The notes under the pieces were generated by a model. That model saw nothing but the letters and a program-made list of their open reading frames with translations, did no database searches and was not told the DNA's origin. Shown here piece after piece: positions 1 through 10,100 of a stretch of 64,000 nt of DNA (positions are counted from its first letter, which is position 1; every line of letters starts with the position of its first letter). The translations under genes and the position numbers were made by a program. Source of the DNA: Pyropia haitanensis (taxonomy: Eukaryota; Rhodophyta; Bangiophyceae; Bangiales; Bangiaceae); the NCBI GenBank assembly GCA_008729055.1, contig SDUX01000001.1:2320623-2384622 (forward strand). Reading direction: 5' to 3'.

Positions 1-192
1 ACGGCCTGGCGGGCGCCAAGGCGGACGGCAAGCCAGCTGGCGCCCCCCCCCCCCCCCGACGCCGACTTTCAATCCCAGCCCCGCCCCAACCATCCCACCA
101 CCTGCCGCCCAACGTTCCCCCCGCCCGGCCTCCACCCACCGCCAGGCCACCCCCTCTCCTCCCCCCGCCCACCCCCCCCCCCCCAAACGCAC

Positions 193-323
193 CTGCCATG
201 CTCAGCCGCGCCGACGGCCGTGGCCGCGGCAGCCGCCACGGCCAGGAGCGCAGCGGCGGCCGCCGCCCAGCGGGCGACCGTGCCGAGCCGGCGCGCCGAC
301 GCCGAGGCGGTCCGGACCGCCAT
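193..323 (-). CDS. First exon of a secreted protein (partial)
   Basis: Reading leftward from an ATG at 323 in a good context (caccATGG), the exon encodes about 43 residues. It starts MAVRTASASARRL, continues into an Ala/Leu/Val hydrophobic core and ends near AVGAAEHG, which looks like a signal peptide with a small-residue cleavage site. The exon stops at a GTGCGTTTG donor at 192-187. The following intron runs into G-rich sequence. A possible acceptor CAG lies near position 35 and would continue the frame as SWLAVRLGARQ, but it lacks a pyrimidine tract, so exon 2 may lie outside the window. No function can be assigned. The gene diverges from the ABCI10-like gene. Confidence 0.42.
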
Positions 324-1509
324 GGTGCACCGCCGCCGGGCAACAAGAGGGCAGCACGGAGCGGGGGGGGTGGAAGGGGAGGGGGGGGGAGGGAGCCGAG
401 TGGAGCAAGGGAGGGCGGGAGTGGTGGGGGGGGGGGTGCCGGACGACGGGGGGGGTGCGCAGACGGGCGGCGCGGCGGGGTAGGGGCGGGCGCGGCGGCG
501 GCGACGGCGAGCGCGAGGGGCGGGATCGGGATGGGCCGCCGCAGGACCAAGGCGGGGGGGGGGGGGGGGGGGGGGGGGGGGAAGGGGTGCGCCGCGTCGC
601 GCCCGCCACCGCGCCGGCGCGCGCGCGCGTCCCCGAAAGTGAGCGCGGGCGGGGGCGCTGGGTTGCAGCCCCGCGCCTGCAGCAAGTGCGCGGGGAAGGG
701 GTCGTGCGCCGCGGTTGGTTGCCTGGGCGCCCCCGCCAGCGACACGACGCGCGCGCCACGGGGCGGCGGGCGGTGTGGCCAGCCAATGGGCGGCGTCCAT
801 GATGTGTCGGGCGGGGGGAGGAGTACGGGCCCACGGTGTCCCGTGCGGGAGGGGGTGGGGGGGGGGGGGGGGCCTCCCCGGCACCCGCCGGGCGTGGGCG
901 CGTGTCTGGGGTGGCGGGCGGCGCGGGGCGGGCTCTCTTGGCGCTGCCGACGCGGCGGGCGCGTGGAGGGGCTGCTGCGGTGCGTGCATCGGGGTGGCGG
1001 GTGGGGTCCCCTCGGCGCGCCCGCCGTGCGCGGCCGGTCGAGGGGGCTGCTGCCACTGACAGGTGCCGATCAATTCGCATGGGGGGGGGGTTGTTGGCGT
1101 GAAATTTTCTTGATACGCATAGGTACAGTACCGTACGGGACCGGAAGGACAGGGCGGCACTGTCGATGTACAGTGCACACACATCTCGGCCAAACCGGGT
1201 CAAAACGTGACGGGATCCGAGATCAAAAGCAGGCGGGGGGCGGCCCCGTCGGCTCGGGGATCCAAAGCGCCGCCACCGTCTTAAGCGCCGCCGCCGCCGC
1301 CGTCTTGCCCCCGCCAGGCCGCGCCGTGCGTCGCCGCCCGCGCGACGCGGCGGCCGGCGCGTCGGTGGCGGTGGCGGGCGCGGGTGCACCCCCCATGCGC
1401 TTTGGTGTCTGGCAGGATGGGCGGGCTCTAGGCTTTGTCGCCCCCCTCTCTGTCCCTGCCCCGTCGACGGTGGCGGGCGGCCGCGCCACGGGCCGCGGCG
1501 GCCGCCGGC
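324..1509. promoter_or_regulatory. Shared intergenic region between divergent genes
   Basis: This stretch separates two divergently transcribed genes and should hold both promoters. It contains a run of about 30 G near 552-581. At 1128-1141 lies the near-palindrome gtacagtaccgtac, and a closely related sequence (tgtacggtactgtac) lies at 13719-13733 upstream of the MED16-like gene. The sequence between 1070 and 1215 is less GC-rich than its surroundings. No TATA box is evident and the transcription start sites cannot be placed. Confidence 0.35.
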
Positions 1510-2953
1510 ATGGTGGCGGCGGCGGCGGCGGCGGCGGGGGCGCCCCCGGCGGGTGCCCCCCGCCTGGGCGGCGGCGGCACCGGCCGGCGTCCGCCCCCCC
1601 CCAACGCGCGCGGCGTGACGTCCGGTGTGGTGGCCGGACGGGGCTCCCCCCCCCCCCCCCCTCCCCCCCGCGACGCCCGCGTGCATCACCACCACCCACC
1701 TGAGCGTCCGCCTCGGCGGCACGAGCCGCTACCAGCTGCGCGACGTGTCGCTCGTGTGCCCACCCGGCGGCGTGACGATGCTCGTTGGCCCCGGCGGGTG
1801 TGGCAAGTCCACCCTCCTCCGCGTCCTCGTGCGGCTGCTGCACCCCGCCGACGGCGCGGCGGCGGCGCCGCGGCCGACGGGCTTTGTCGCGCAGGCCGCC
1901 CACGCGCAGACGGTCATGCCCGCCGTGGGCGCCGACGTGGCGCTTGGTGTTGACGCCGCCGCCGCCGCGGACCTGTCGGTCGACGCGATGCAGGCGGCGG
2001 TGGCGGCGGCGCTGGCCGAGGTGGGCCTCACCGGCCGTGGCTGGCTGCTGCGCGGCAGCGAGGAGCTGTCGGGCGGGGAGCGCGCGCGGGTGGCGGTGGC
2101 GGGCGTCCTCGCCGGCGGGCCGGCCTGCCTCCTCCTCGATGAGGTGACCGCCGCCCTCGACGCGGGGGGGGGGGCGGCGCTCGTCCAGACCGTCCGCGGG
2201 ATCGCGGTCACGCGGCACATCCCGGTCTTGTGGTACGTTGTGGGGGGGCGGGGACGTCCCGAGGGGGGGCGACGTTCTTGTCTGGAGGGTTGCCGCGCGC
2301 GCCTGGGAGAGATCCGCACCTTTCGAAGGCTGCCCGCGGTTGCGTTTGTGCCGGGGGGTGCCTCCCGCGCGACCGGGGGGCCGCCCCGCGCACACCCGCG
2401 GTGTTGGCTCAAAACGGGTGCCACAGCAGCGGGCCCCACCGGGCCCGGCGTAACACCATCCGTGTTGCTGCGCGGCTAGGAAGCTGCCCCGCTCATGTGG
2501 CGGGGGCTTACCGCCGTAGCGGTGTCTTTTATTCGGCACGCACACCTTGCCCTTTTGTTCGTTGTGTTGTTTTGTTTTGTGCTCCATCCGGCTCCCATCC
2601 TGCGCCATCGTGTGTCTTTTTTTTTTTTTTTTTCTATTTTGCTATGCATTGGAGTCGTGTTGCCTCGTGGTCTTGTGGACGTCGCGGCATGTTTGCTAAC
2701 ACACACGCCGGTTGCCCGTGGCATTTGGCACCTGTGTTTGTTCTTGGCCTGCGTCTCGTCGCGTGACGCGCTGGAACGGGTGGTGCGCCGCGGACGCCGT
2801 CGCTCGCCCCTCGACAGGGTGACGCACCTGCTGACGGAGCTCGAGTACGCCGACTATGTGTACGTGATGCGGCGCGGCCAGATCCTGGGGCACGGGCCGC
2901 CCGCGGTGGTGGGGCCGTACCTCGCCGCCGCCGGCCTCGTGCACTCGCCCTAG
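1510..2953 (+). CDS. ABCI10: ABCI10-like plastid ECF-type ABC ATPase
   Basis: This is the ATPase subunit of an energy-coupling-factor-like importer; plant ABCI10 is plastidic. Exon 1 carries Walker A GPGGCGKST (about 1789-1815), the ABCI10-like stretch VMPAVGADVALGV, the signature LSGGERARVAVAG, Walker B CLLLDE and a D-loop ALDA. A 585-bp intron (2233-2817, GTACGT...ACAG) splits a Trp codon. The junction reads IPVLW-VTHLLTELEYADY, restoring the switch His, and exon 2 (2818-2953) ends GLVHSP-stop. The start is unresolved. The ATPase frame has a stop at 1616 and no ATG before the one next to Walker A. An ATG at 1510 opens an Ala/Gly/Pro-rich leader, suited to a transit peptide, in the neighbouring frame, and the two frames meet at a C run near 1647-1670. 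A one-base homopolymer error or an upstream intron would join them. The family call is firm; the N-terminus is not. Confidence 0.85.
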
Positions 2954-3239
2954 CGTGTACGGCTGTCGAGCTGGCGGCCGTCGGAGCGTTGGGCGGTCGT
3001 GGTCGGGAGGAGCGAGGGGGCGGGCGGGCGGGAGGCACAAAAAAAAAACCTGCACAAACAAGACGACATGCCGCAACGTTGGTCAGTCGGCTGGTCGCCC
3101 GCGACTGGCCGCGGTCGCCAACCGCCACGTCGTCGGCGGTAGCCGCGTCCACGGGGACGGGCGGGGCGGCGGGTGTGGTGCCAGCCGACGGGGGTGGGCT
3201 GGCGCCGTCCTGTGCGCCGCCGGCTGGCCCTGCCACACA
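2954..3239. other. 3' flank of the ABCI10-like gene
   Basis: No coding signal is seen here. An A10 tract at 3040-3049 lies about 90 bp past the stop codon. No canonical AATAAA is present. Confidence 0.4.
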
Positions 3240-3480
3240 CCCCGCCGCAGCCGAGCGCGGCTGCAACGGGATCCGCGATGAATGGAGCGGGCAGCACGTC
3301 TTCACGCTGCCGCGGGGGGCCCGCACGTACAAAGACAACGAGTACATTGCCACGCACGGCCGTCGGTCAAGCCAAAACACAGTGCACAGACCATGCCAGC
3401 CACACCGACCCAGTCAGTCACCCGACCCCCATTGGGGCTTGTCATGACCGGCAGCCACAACACTGCGGGGCACTGCCGAG
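3240..3480. repeat. Diverged copy of the MED16 3' flank
   Basis: This segment resembles 5990-6230, immediately downstream of the MED16-like stop codon, in the same orientation. Shared blocks include atccgc-atg followed by cagcac/cagcaa. A second block is cgacccccac or cgacccccat followed by gtcatgaccggc and, a few bases on, a ccacaacactgc/ccacagcacagc stretch and tgccgagg. The identity is judged by eye, with substitutions and small indels. It is one of three decayed fragments of neighbouring genes in this stretch. Confidence 0.6.
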
Positions 3481-3609
3481 GCCAGAGGGTCTCCTCTCAT
3501 GCTGTGACGCGCTCAACGGTGTTCCCCTCCCCCGGCCGACTGCGACCGGTAGAGAACCCTGTGCCCCTGCTGTCGATGGACGAGGAGGGGTGGCCGCGGC
3601 GGCCAGCCG

Positions 3610-3624
3610 GTGGCGGCGGCGGGA

Positions 3625-3675
<51 letters not shown>

Positions 3676-3836
3676 GCGGTGGCGCCGCGGGCGCGACACG
3701 CGGCACGGTGGCCACCATTGACGCCCTCGAGTACGACTCGCCCCAGCGCTCCCGCACGGCGTACGGCGTGAACGTGTGGACGTGCTCTGCAGCCGGGACG
3801 AGCTGCTGTGCGGGCTTGGCGCTCCCTTTTGGCTAA
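3610..3836 (+). pseudogene. SAP30-like gene fragment, decayed
   Basis: After a poly-Gly (ggc/ggt)n tract, the sequence encodes AAGATRGTVATIDALEYDS and then a run resembling the Sin3-binding region of the intact SAP30-like gene at 15488-17569. The intact gene reads AAGATRGTVANFDALQYDS at the same point. Nucleotide similarity is high from 3681 to about 3830. A small insertion at about 3774 shifts the frame: CSRDELL continues in another frame, and the original frame stops at 3834-3836 after GLALPFG. Only the C-terminal end of the parent is represented and there is no gene body upstream, so this is a dead fragment. It lies on the strand opposite to the parent. Confidence 0.78.
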
Positions 3837-3839
3837 GCT

Positions 3840-4789
3840 CCGCGAGCACTCTGGTCTCCCGCTCGCCGCATAGATCAGGAACAGACGCCCGTCCTACACG
3901 GGCGTCGTCGCTTCCGCCCGGCCCCCGCGAGGCACCAGCCGCCCACCGTCGTGACCGGCCATCACCTCGCTGTAGAGCGTCGGATGGACGCTTTCCGTCT
4001 CTGAGAAGCAGCCGCAGACCATGGCAGCTGCATGCCCCCCCCCCCCCTACCCCACCGCCCCCCCCCCCCTCCCACCCCCCGCGCCGCGCATGTCCGCGCG
4101 CACAGGGGCCGCAGCACCCATGCGGGCACAGCCGCGGCCCGCCACGCCAGCCGTGGCGCCTCCCCCGCCCGCCGCGGCGGCGCGTGGCGGGCGGCCCGCG
4201 GGTCGCCGCGCCGCCGCGCCGCCCGCCGCGCCGCCACGCACGCGCCGCGCCCGGCGGGCGCCCCCGCGCCACGGGCGTGGACGGCCGCGTCGCGGCCGCC
4301 GCCGCGACGCCCGCGGGTCTACCAACGCTCCCGCCGACGCGGCGGCGGCGGCGGCCGCCGCCGCCGCCGCCGCCCGAACCGGCGCGGTCGCCGCCGCCGC
4401 CACCGCCGTCGCCGCGTCTGGCAGCGTCCCTGTGGCGCGCGGCGCCTCCGTTCCCGCCAGCCCCGCCCCGCCGTCGCCGCTGCGTCGACTGCCGCTGCCG
4501 CGGATGCTGCCGCCGCCGGCGACGACGATGATAACGACGACGCCGCCGCCGCCACCGCCGCGGTCGTACCCGCGGCCGCCGGCCGGCGAGCCGCCGCCGC
4601 GACCCGCCCGCGACGCCACCAGCTCCGTCACCGCCCGCACCGCGGAGGGGGCACCCGCGAACGCCCCGACCAGACGGGCAACCCGACAGACACCCGCGTC
4701 GCCAGCGACGCCGCTGCGCACGGGGCCCTCACCACCGTCACCGCCGCAGGGGTCGCTCCTACCACCGCCCCAGCCACCGCCACCACCAC

Positions 4790-4872
<83 letters not shown>

Positions 4873-5512
4873 ACGACGCAGCCGCCGAGGCCGGACCTCG
4901 TCGCCGCCCCGTCGATGCCACCAGCGCCAGACCAGCCCCGCCGGCCGCGGCTACCGCCGCCGCGGCGGCCCCCGCACCGTGGCTGCCGCCGCGGCGACAC
5001 CGCGGGCCATGGCAACCCGCCACCCGGTCGCCGCTGCGGGCCACGCCACCCGCCGCGCGTGACGCCGCGGCGCGCGTCGCTGCCGCCGCGGGCGGCAGTC
5101 GCCGCGCCCCACGGCACGACCGCCCCCGCCGCGAGTACCCCCACCGGCATCAACGTCGCCGACGCCGCCGCCACCGCCGCCGCCGCCGTCGTCACCGCCG
5201 TCCCCGCCGACCGCGTCGCCCAAGGTGCGTCTCTCGCCGCCGCCGCCGCCGCCGCCACCGTCGCGGCGCGGCCGCCACCGCCACGGCGCGGCCGCTTCCG
5301 CCGCGGCGCGGCTGCCAGCTGGCGGCGGCCGTCACGTCCGCTGCGCGCCACACCGTCGCGGGCACACAGTCGCGTCGTGGACGGCGGCGGTGGCTCGAGG
5401 CCACGCCGGCCCGCACCACACGGACGCGCCGCTTCGAGGCACCGTACGCCGTTCCGCACCATGCCGTCTGCACACACGCGACCCTTTCCCCCCCCCCCTG
5501 ACGCGCCATAGA
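3840..5512. other. Ala/Pro-coding low-complexity region, no firm gene
   Basis: Both strands are open in several frames because the sequence is almost entirely G and C. Fragments look protein-like on both strands. An example is a plus-strand stretch ending VVTAVPADRVAQ before a good-looking donor AAG/GTGCGT at 5224. No recognisable domain appears and no frame stays convincing, so I do not call a gene. Confidence 0.3.
4782..4871. repeat. (CCG)n microsatellite
   Basis: This is a nearly perfect trinucleotide array of CCG/GCC units, preceded by CCA units. It would read as poly-Pro, poly-Ala or poly-Arg/Gly depending on frame. It is likely length-variable and prone to assembly error. Confidence 0.85.
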
Positions 5513-5775
5513 CGCGGGCCGGCCCGACGGCGCGGCGGCCCCGTCAAGACGACACGACAAAGTGTACCACTCACGCCCACGGGCCATAGGCCGCCGCCGC
5601 CGGCCTGGCCCCGCCGGCGCGCGGACGGCCAGGACGCCGTCCCTGGCGGCGACGGCGCGCGGTGCACAGCGTTTCACGCCGACGCGCCGGGCGAGACGAC
5701 CACGCTCCTCGCGTGTACGAGCGGGCGCACCGCTCGGCACGTGGCGTGGCGCCGCGGGCTGACGGGGGGCTGACG
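5513..5775 (+). pseudogene. Decayed MED16 5' fragment in opposite orientation
   Basis: From about 5632 to 5755 the plus strand matches exon 1 of the MED16-like gene (minus strand, about 12300-12170). It encodes FHADAPGETTTLLA and ARHVAWR where the gene encodes FHADAPGETTMLLA and ARHVAWR. The frame ends at a stop after RRGLTGG (5771-5773). The adjoining 5513-5602 (gacgcgggccggcccgacgg and following) matches the reverse complement of about 13590-13680, upstream of MED16. The roughly 1.2 kb separating these two parts in the gene is missing from the fragment. Either that stretch is a 5' intron lost by splicing, or it was inserted later. No intact gene remains. Confidence 0.75.
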
Positions 5776-5989
5776 CTGTGCGACGTGCGGCGGCGCCGTG
5801 CCCCTCAGTGGGAGGGCCCGCAGGCCACGCCGGCGCTAGCCCCCAGCCTGGGACATAGCGCTCCACTGCGTGCCGGGAAACGGTGACGCGGCGCACGACG
5901 CCCTCCCGAACAGCGCAGACAGTGTGACAGATGGGAGCAAAGGGAATGACCCACCTGCAGGAGGAGGCAAACACCGGCTGGCCCACCAG

Positions 5990-6230
5990 CCGCCTACCGC
6001 ACACGGACACGGGCAGCAACGAGATCCGCAATGCACGGAACAGGCAGCAAGCGTTTCCCGTGCCACGGGTGGCCAACGCCAAGTAAGCAAGCGAGTACAA
6101 AGCAACCCATGTCGTCCCTGCCAAACCAGCACAAAAAAAAAAACCCACCCAGCCGGTGACTCGACCCCCACGTGGTCTCGTCATGACCGGCGGCCACAGC
6201 ACAGCAGGGTATTGCCGAGGGAGCCGGCAG
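5990..6230. repeat. MED16 3' flank, duplicated at 3240-3480
   Basis: This is the parental-side copy of the duplication described at 3240-3480. It lies just past the MED16-like stop codon, so it probably includes the 3' UTR of that minus-strand gene. An A11 tract at 6131-6141 is present only in this copy. Confidence 0.55.
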
Positions 6231-6279
6231 AGGCTGTGAACGCCACCGCCCGCACACCCAGCCACCACCGCACGGCCGG

Positions 6280-7043
6280 TTACTGGGTTGGCGGCGCCGC
6301 CACTTTGGGCCGAAACACCCCCAGCAGGGAATGCCCACAGCCGGGCAGGTCCATGCCCCACAGGTACAGCGTCCCCGCCCGTCGCGGCTCCACGTCGCAC
6401 TCAATTTCAAACGCCAACCGCCGCAGCACCATCACCTTGACAAGGTCGACTAGCTTGGGCTCCGGGATGTCATTCCCGGCTGCATCCACCGGCGCGAACC
6501 GCACGTACCAGTGGGACAGCTTGTCATTGAGACACGGCCACACCGCGCAGTAGGTCTTGAGCTTACTCGAGTCGCACTGCAGGCGGGACGGCCAGTTGCT
6601 GCCGTCCAGCAGGGGCTTGCGCGTCTCAATAACGTGCGCAAACGCCACGCACGGGACGACCATGTCGTTCTTGTGACCCCGAACGTGAAGCTCCCCACTC
6701 CATATCTTCTTGAGCGGCCCGGGCGGACGCATGGCCCCACCATTCAGGGGCTGGTGGGGGAGCTCCCCAGACGGGTCCCCAACGACCATCCCCGGCTGCG
6801 GCATTGGCAACTGGCCTGGCTGCGGCACCTGGGGCATGCCCATGTTGGGGGCTTGCCCTGCCAGGTTCATCGGTCCGGGCGGCCCGCCATGCGGTGCCTG
6901 CATCTCCGTCTTCAGCTGCTGCTGGCGTTGAAAGCTCAGCTCCGTAGCACGAGCCGATTGCAGTTGCTGCTGCTGCATCAACTCCTGCTGCCTCTGCTGC
7001 TGCTGCCGATGCTGCTGCTGCTGTTGATGTTGCTGTTTCTGAT

Positions 7044-7074
<31 letters not shown>

Positions 7075-7077
7075 TTG

Positions 7078-7123
<46 letters not shown>

Positions 7124-10100
7124 GACTGCTGCTGCGGCTGCTGCTGTTGCTGTTGTTGTGGTTGTTGCGGCTGCTGCTGCTGCTGCTGCGCCCGAAACTG
7201 CTGCTGTCGGTCAAACTGACCGAGCTGATTCGGTGACGCATCTGGCAGCCCCGGGGTCATGTCCAGGTTGGGCTGGGACGTCGGGCGCCGCATGCTCGCC
7301 AGGTCACCAGAGCCTACGTGCGGTGCCGCCTGTTGTCCATGAGCACCGGACGGGCCACCAACCGCGCCCACCCCCAAGTCTTGTACACTTCCAGCCCGCG
7401 GCAAATTGGTAGGCCTGTGAAGACTGGTGTTTGGCATCGCCCCTGCCGCTCCCGCAGCCGCCGCCGCCGCCGCCGCCGTCGCTGCCGCCGCCGCTGCAGC
7501 GGTCGACGCAGGCGGAGCCGACGACCCCGTCGGCAGTCCACTGCCGTGCACACCACTGGTGGCTGGACTGGCGGGCGGGGCGCCACCCTTGACCGGCGCT
7601 CGCCGCCGCTTGCGGGCCTTGGCCGGCACCTGGTCCACCCCTCCAGCGCTGCCCCCACCGGCACTATTCATGGCAGACGTGTCCGCGCTCATCGCCGCAT
7701 CAGCAGCAGACGGTGTCCCAGGCACCGATGGCGCCGCGGCTGCACTGGTGGTCGGCGTCATTGGGTCGTTGCGTTTCTTGCGCCCGCCAGTTGCTACTCC
7801 TCCCCGACCCCTGCGACTGCGACCACCACGGGAAATGGTGCTGGTCGGCTCCGTAGTCGACGACGCCGTACCCATCGGCCCGGGCATTGGCAGACCACTG
7901 ACGCCAGGCCCAACGCCAACAGTCCCGCCATGGGGGCCAGGCGCAGCAGCACCACCGCTGGGCCCACCGCCACGGTCAACCAGAGCACCGCTCGCGGCAC
8001 CACCACCCCGGCTGCCAGGGGTGTTAAAAGCCAAATCCGGGCCACTCACACCCAAGCCGCTCCCCCCAGGCGATGGCATCTGCGCCGCCGACTGCTGCAT
8101 CGCCAGGCTGGAGGCAGCATCCGTGCCGCTTCGGGACTGGCCCAGGCTCGTAAAACCCGCCGCTTGCTGCCGAAGCAACATCTGCTGCTGCTGTGCCGAC
8201 AGCACGTTCAACGGTGTGGACGGTTGGGAACCTTGCCCAAGCTGCTGCGGGGGCACGGGCGGGGTTTGCGCATGTGCCGCCCCCCCCCCTCCCGCTGCCG
8301 CCACTGCCGCCGCCTTTTGCTGCTGCGCCTGCGCCTGTGCCTGACGCACCCGCAGTACCAGCTGCTGCTGCTTTTGGTGGTAATCTTGCTGCAGAAGATT
8401 CATCCGACCCTGCTGCTGCTGCTTGAGACCATAGCCATGGCCCTCAAACCGCTGCCGTTGTTCCAACAACTCTTGCTCTTCGTTGGCTGCCGACCACTGG
8501 CCCTGCTGCCGCTGCTGCGCATGCTTTTGCCTGAGGGCGTGCAGCTGCCGCTGGTGTTGCTGGCTCAGCTCACGCAGTTGTCGTTGAAGGTCCCGCTGCA
8601 GGTGCTCCCGCTCCTGCATGAATTGAGCGCGAATCATGTGCGACTGGTTCAACCAATGCTGCTGCGACGCGGACAAGGCACCAGCGGCTTGCGGATTCGG
8701 AGGCACGCCCCCCATGGACGGGTGTTGTGACTGCTGCTGGGGGGAGCGCCCCGGTGGTCCATGAGGTTGGGCGACCGACGCAGTCGTCGGAGGTCCCCGC
8801 ACAGGACCGACCACCACCTTCTGCTCCTGCTTAGGTCCCGCGTATGGCGGCGCGCTGCCACTTTGAACAGCCGCCCCGCTACCAGGGACAGTAGAGCGAG
8901 GCACCCCGGCTCCAGACGCCTGGCCATCAGGACGATTGACCAGCACCGGAGGCAACAGGTCGTAGCGATCCAAATCGAGGGACGGCACTCTGGCCCAGAG
9001 GCCGCCAAGTGGGCTCTCCTCCTCCCAGCGAGCAGCCCACGGCGAAGGGCCCCCCGACACGCCCCCCGCCGTCATCTCCGCGGCCAACAAACCAGACGTC
9101 ACACAACGGCGGAGGGGTGCCCATGGTGGTAATGGCCGGCCCGTCACGATGTCGTACGGGCACCACTCCGCGGTGTCGTCAGACGGGTCCAGCGATATGG
9201 CCGCCGCACCACCTTGGATGGAGCGGGTGCGGGACAGCAGGTAACCGGCACCCTTGGCGCTCCCACGCAGGCCTAGCGCTCGTTCCGCCACCTCAATCCG
9301 AAGGCGCTTGTGGGTGCGCAGAGCGCGAGCAGCGACCGAATGGCGAGCCAGCGCAGACGCCAGCGCCCGCACCCGCCCTAGGTTGTCGGACGCCTGGTCC
9401 GCCGAGGAGGACACATCCCACATGGCGGCCACGACATCGCCCGCCTCGTGAGAGCCAAGCCGCTCCCATCGCACGTCCCCACGTTCACCAAACGCCTCGT
9501 CCAGAGCGAGCAGAGTCGCACACGCCGCCGCTGCGCTACGCAACTGCTTGGTGACTCGCGCGTCCTTGACCACAGACGCGCTGTCGTTGATATTCGTGTC
9601 CTCCGCGTCGACGGCGACCCAGTCCTGGCCAACCAAGCCGGCTACCTCGGGGGAGTTGCGTAACACCATCTGATTCGCGCGGCGCAGCCACACGGCGCAC
9701 AGGTTCAAAACCCAGTCGGCCAGCGGGGCAGCCGCCAGTGCAGAAGAGGGAATTGGGCCCTTGCCCACCTCGGCTGCAATGACAGACGCCACGTTTGCCG
9801 GGTTGCGCAGCTGGAAGCCACCATGGCTGCCCGACCCGGTGCGACCACTCTCCAAGATTGCCAGAACCCCTGGTGGTGCCGACGACTGCACGGCCATCAG
9901 CGCAGCCGCGAGCAGCCGCCGCGCCGCGCCCACCGCAGCCGCGTTCCCGTCCACAGTGGATAACAGGCCTACACGGAGGCCCTCGGAAGACTCTCCAGTA
10001 CCCAGTGCCATCACCGTGTTCGTCGCCCGCGCCTGTCCGCCGGCCTGCACGGCAGCAAGAACGTCCCACCCGCCACGGATACGCGAAAAGACCCCATCGC

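Noticed and set aside
552..581. Poly-G run as a telomere or origin
   Set aside because: It is a single homopolymer with no telomeric unit. Similar runs occur throughout the window.
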